Shown: piece by piece, positions 51,477 to 53,568 of the stretch
Position numbering within the stretch: position 1 is the stretch's first letter
Layout of the letters: the number at the start of each line of letters is the position of its first letter
Source: Wenxinia marina DSM 24838
Lineage (GTDB): Bacteria > Pseudomonadota > Alphaproteobacteria > Rhodobacterales > Rhodobacteraceae
Reading direction: 5' to 3'
NCBI RefSeq assembly: GCF_000379485.1
Contig: NZ_KB902292.1
Location: 137 to 53,704 of the forward strand
DNA length: 53,568 bases
Translations under genes and position numbers: made by a program
The notes under the pieces: model-generated
Databases searched by the model: none
What the model was told of the DNA's origin: nothing
What the model saw: only the letters and a program-made list of their open reading frames with translations

Positions 51477-51743
51477 ATGAAGCGCACGAGATTCACGGAT
51501 GAGCAGATCATCGGCATCCTGGGCGAGCACGAGGCAGGCGCGAAGTGCGCCGATCTGTGCCGCAAGCACGGCATGTCGGAAGGCACCTTCTACAACTGGA
51601 AGGCCAAGTTCGGCGGCATGACGGTGTCGGAGGCCAAGCGGCTGAAGACGCTCGAGGACGAGAACGCGAAGCTGAAGAAGCTGCTGGCGGAACAGATGCT
51701 GGATCTGGCTGCGATGAAGGAGCTGGTTTCAAAAAAGTGGTGA
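51477..51743 (+). CDS. IS3-family transposase OrfA
   Basis: An 88-residue helix-turn-helix protein: [39 protein letters not shown], then a leucine-zipper segment ([20 protein letters not shown]). This is the standard OrfA of IS407-type elements. Its end contains AAAAAAG (51731-51737), a slippery heptamer at which ribosomes shift by -1 to make the OrfAB transposase. OrfB begins at GTG 51737 or 51740 in the -1 frame. OrfA itself is intact, but the element cannot move by itself because OrfB is broken. Confidence 0.85.
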   Translation: MKRTRFTDEQIIGILGEHEAGAKCADLCRKHGMSEGTFYNWKAKFGGMTVSEAKRLKTLEDENAKLKKLLAEQMLDLAAMKELVSKKW

Positions 51744-52701
51744 CGCCTGTCGTGAAGCGCGAAGCTGTCGCGCACCTCAAGGCCCTGCTCGGGCTATCGG
51801 AACAGCGGGCGTGTCGGATTGTGGGGGCAGATCGCAAGATGGTCCGCTACCAGGCGCAGCGTGCACCGGACACGGTGCTGCGTGGGCGGTTGCGGGAGCT
51901 GGCCAACGAGCGCCGACGGTTCGGCTATCGGCGGCTCTTCGTGCTGCTGCGGCGCGAGGGCGAGCCTTCCGGCATCAACCGGATCTATCGGCTCTACCGC
52001 GAGGAAGGGCTGTCGGTGCGCAAGCGAAAGGCGGGCGCAAGGCTTTCGGAACGCGAGCCCCGATCCTGGTCGAGGCGCGAGCCAATGCGCGCTGGTCGCT
52101 GGATTTCGTCCATGACCAGTTCGCAAGCGGCCAGCGCTTTCGGGTGCTCAACGTCGTCGACGATGTTACCCGGGAGTGCCTCGCGGCGATCCGTTCGCCA
52201 TCGGCCTCGAACCGGTGGCGGCGCGATGGCTCACCCTCGATCTCGGGGCGCCGAGTGGCGCGTGAACTGACGGCCCTGATCGAGCGCCGCGGAAAGCCGG
52301 GGATGATCGTCTCTGACAACGGCACCGAACTGACCAGTAACGCGATATTAACCTTCGCTGCCACCCAGAGGATCGAGTGGCACTACGTCGCGCCAGGCAA
52401 GCCGATCCAAAACGGCTTCGTGGAGAGCTTCAACGGGCAGATGCGGGACGAGCTGCTCAACGAGACGATGTTCCGCAACCTGGCCCACGCGCGGATCGTG
52501 ATCACCGCCTGGGCTACCGACTAGAATACCGAACGCCCGCACTCGGCCTTGAATTACCAAGCCCCGGCTGACTAAGCGCGGAGCCTAACCACCGCAATCG
52601 CCCGCCCCGCTGCGCGAGATGAAAGCTCCGCGCGTCGGGCGATTACTCAAACCGCGCCAACCGGCGTAAATACCGACCGGGCTCCAATCGCGGTTGGATG
52701 A
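51737..52701 (+). pseudogene. IS3-family transposase OrfB, broken
   Basis: The N-terminal half reads in one frame ([40 protein letters not shown]). The catalytic half reads in another from about 52045 ([60 protein letters not shown]). The middle segment after CLAAI is scrambled ([13 protein letters not shown]). Near the end TAC codons have become stops: WATD-stop-NTERPHSALNYQAPAD-stop-ARSLTTAIARP. The D-D-E residues are still visible, but the frame is broken at least three times. Confidence 0.85.
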
Positions 52702-52725
52702 AAGTTCAGTGGCAGGTCACCGAGT

Positions 52726-52910
52726 GTGAACTGGCGAGGAAAAAGGAGCCCGTATCGGGGTGATCGGCTCCCAAAAGGGACCCTCTGATGCGGGTGGTCC
52801 ATCGTGCTCCTGAGGAAGTCGGGAGCCGAGTTTGGGATGCTGGTGGTGGAAGCGATTGCGAAGACCCGTCGGGCGTATTTTCAAGACAGGAAGCCGATCA
52901 AGCGGCACTG
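52726..52910 (+). mobile_element. IS21-family left end with istA N-terminal fragment
   Basis: The 110 bases before ATG 52837 hold an inverted pair GGAGCC/GGCTCC and an IS21-type end sequence. The coding part reads MLVVEAIAKTRRAYFQDRKP, matching the start of IstA-type transposases. It stops after 25 codons exactly where the next IS3 end (TGAACCGCGCCGGGTTT) begins at 52911. The rest of istA and istB is absent from the window. The family assignment comes from recalled N-terminal sequence and is moderate. Confidence 0.55.
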
Positions 52911-53250
52911 TGAACCGCGCCGGGTTTGCCGGAGGCTGTTTGATGTTAGCTACGCGGCCATGGTTTGCGTTTCCAGAGCTGCGTAGAAGTTGGCTTCGGC
53001 CTCTGCCGGCGGGATGTTTCCGATGGGTTCCAGCAGGCGGCGGGTGTTGAACCAGTCGATCCATTCGAGGGTGGCGTATTCGAGGGCGTCGAAGCTGCGC
53101 CATGGGCCGCGGCGGTGGATGACCTCGGCCTTGAACAGGCCGTTGATCGTCTCTGCGAGCGCGTTGTCATACGAGTCGCCGACGCTGCCGACCGAGGGCT
53201 CGATCCCGGCCTCGGCCAGGCGCTCGGTGTATCGGATTGACAGGTATTGG
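52911..53250. mobile_element. IS3-family element, right-end fragment
   Basis: The terminal repeat TGAACCGCGCCGGGTTT at 52911 closely resembles that of the IS3 element at 30930 (TGAACCGCACCGGGTTT). The fragment ends near 53250, where IS30 sequence takes over. Only the last third of orfB is present (next entry). Confidence 0.75.
52950..53250 (-). pseudogene. IS3-family transposase OrfB, C-terminal fragment
   Basis: Minus-strand codons read QYLSIRYTERLAEAGIEPSV, GDSYDNALAETINGLFKAEV, WIDWFNTRRLLEPIGNIPPA and end at TAG (52950-52952). This is the region around the catalytic Glu (N-A-L-A-E-T) and the C-terminus of an IS3-type OrfB. Upstream codons belong to the neighbouring IS30 element, so the N-terminal two-thirds has been lost. 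It corresponds to the part of orfB that remains, after internal deletion, in the IS3 copy at 30986-31932. Confidence 0.8.
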
Positions 53251-53256
53251 GCGGTC

Positions 53257-53568
53257 TCAACCGGTCGTCGCAACTTGGCCAGTTTCCGCATGCTCGAGGA
53301 CGGCGTCCAGTGCCTCCGCCGGGGTTCTCCACCCGAGCGTCTTGCGGGGTCGCCCATTGAGCGCGGCGGCGACGGCCTCGAGGTCATCGGGACTGTGCAG
53401 GCTGAGATCGGTGCCTTTCGGGAAGTATTGGCGGAGCAGACCGTTGGTGTTCTCGTTCGTGCCGCGCTGCCACGGGCTGTGGGGATCGCAGAAGTAGACC
53501 GGCAGATCCGCGGCGACGGTCAATTCGGCATGGCGGGCCATCTCCGCCCCCTGATCCCATGACAGGGA
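53257..53568 (-). CDS. IS30-family transposase, C-terminal part (continues beyond window)
   Basis: Minus-strand codons are open from the window edge: [60 protein letters not shown], then [20 protein letters not shown], ending at TGA 53257-53259. This is the C-terminal half of an IS30-family DDE transposase: D in SWDQ, D in [13 protein letters not shown] in GTNEN. The stop lies almost at the element's terminal repeat, as is usual for IS30. Whether the N-terminal part is intact cannot be seen. It has inserted next to, and truncates, the IS3 fragment. Confidence 0.9.
   Translation of the reverse strand, partial: SLSWDQGAEMARHAELTVAADLPVYFCDPHSPWQRGTNENTNGLLRQYFPKGTDLSLHSPDDLEAVAAALNGRPRKTLGWRTPAEALDAVLEHAETGQVATTG

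Larger units (their letters stand above)
51402..52720. mobile_element. IS3-family element (IS407-like), decayed
   Basis: The ends are GTGACCTGCCACTGA at 51402 and its reverse complement ending at 52720, a 15-bp inverted repeat. Inside are an intact orfA and an orfB carrying a frameshift and nonsense mutations. No 4-bp target duplication is visible (ATCT left, CGAG right). The element starts 85 bases after the last gene of the rhamnosidase operon. Confidence 0.85.

Overview
The window looks like part of a high-GC alphaproteobacterial replicon, most probably from the Rhodobacterales (Roseobacter/Paracoccus-type). The evidence is the rhizobial/roseobacterial exo gene set, the rhizobial-type rhaRSTPQUK + rhaDI order, an RTX protein, and the mix of IS families. 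No rRNA, tRNA, replication gene or CRISPR array was seen.

Layout. (1) 1-0.3 kb: C-terminal end of an RTX (Ca2+-repeat) secreted protein. (2) 0.6-6.05 kb: an HTTM membrane protein with a DCC thiol-oxidoreductase partner, an acyltransferase-3, and a GMC oxidoreductase coupled to a small Tat-type protein. (3) 6.1-24.1 kb: polysaccharide assembly. It holds several GT2 glycosyltransferases, a Wzx-type flippase, a PRTase-HAD fusion, an ABC exporter, a GT2-acyltransferase fusion, a 1085-residue protein that looks like ExoL, ExoA and ExoM joined in one chain, an ExoX/SyrA-like small membrane protein, decayed gene fragments, ExoU- and ExoO-like transferases and the priming enzyme ExoY. (4) 24.8-30.7 kb: exoK-exoQ-exoP-exoF on the minus strand, where the ExoP-like protein has lost its Walker motifs. 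Together these genes describe a succinoglycan-like Wzx/Wzy pathway: ExoY primes the lipid carrier, the Exo transferases build the repeat unit, Wzx flips it, ExoQ polymerises it, ExoP/ExoF control length and export, and ExoK trims the product.

(5) 30.86-33.14 kb: nested remnants of IS6, IS3 and IS256 elements with one apparently intact IS6-family copy. (6) 33.16-51.3 kb: a complete L-rhamnose module. The minus-strand operon rhaR-rhaS-rhaT-rhaP-rhaQ-rhaM(U)-rhaK diverges from rhaD-rhaI across a region with three 10-bp-phased TCAATCA repeats. A LacI-type regulator follows, divergent from an operon for a cytoplasmic alpha-L-rhamnosidase (GH78) and a CUT1 sugar ABC transporter. The cell could therefore import free rhamnose and rhamnosides and degrade both to lactaldehyde and dihydroxyacetone phosphate. 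(7) 51.4-53.57 kb: another pile of IS remnants (IS3, IS21, IS3, IS30). The rhamnose module is thus bracketed by IS debris on both sides and by eye is richer in G/C at third codon positions than the exo region, which suggests that the two halves have different histories.
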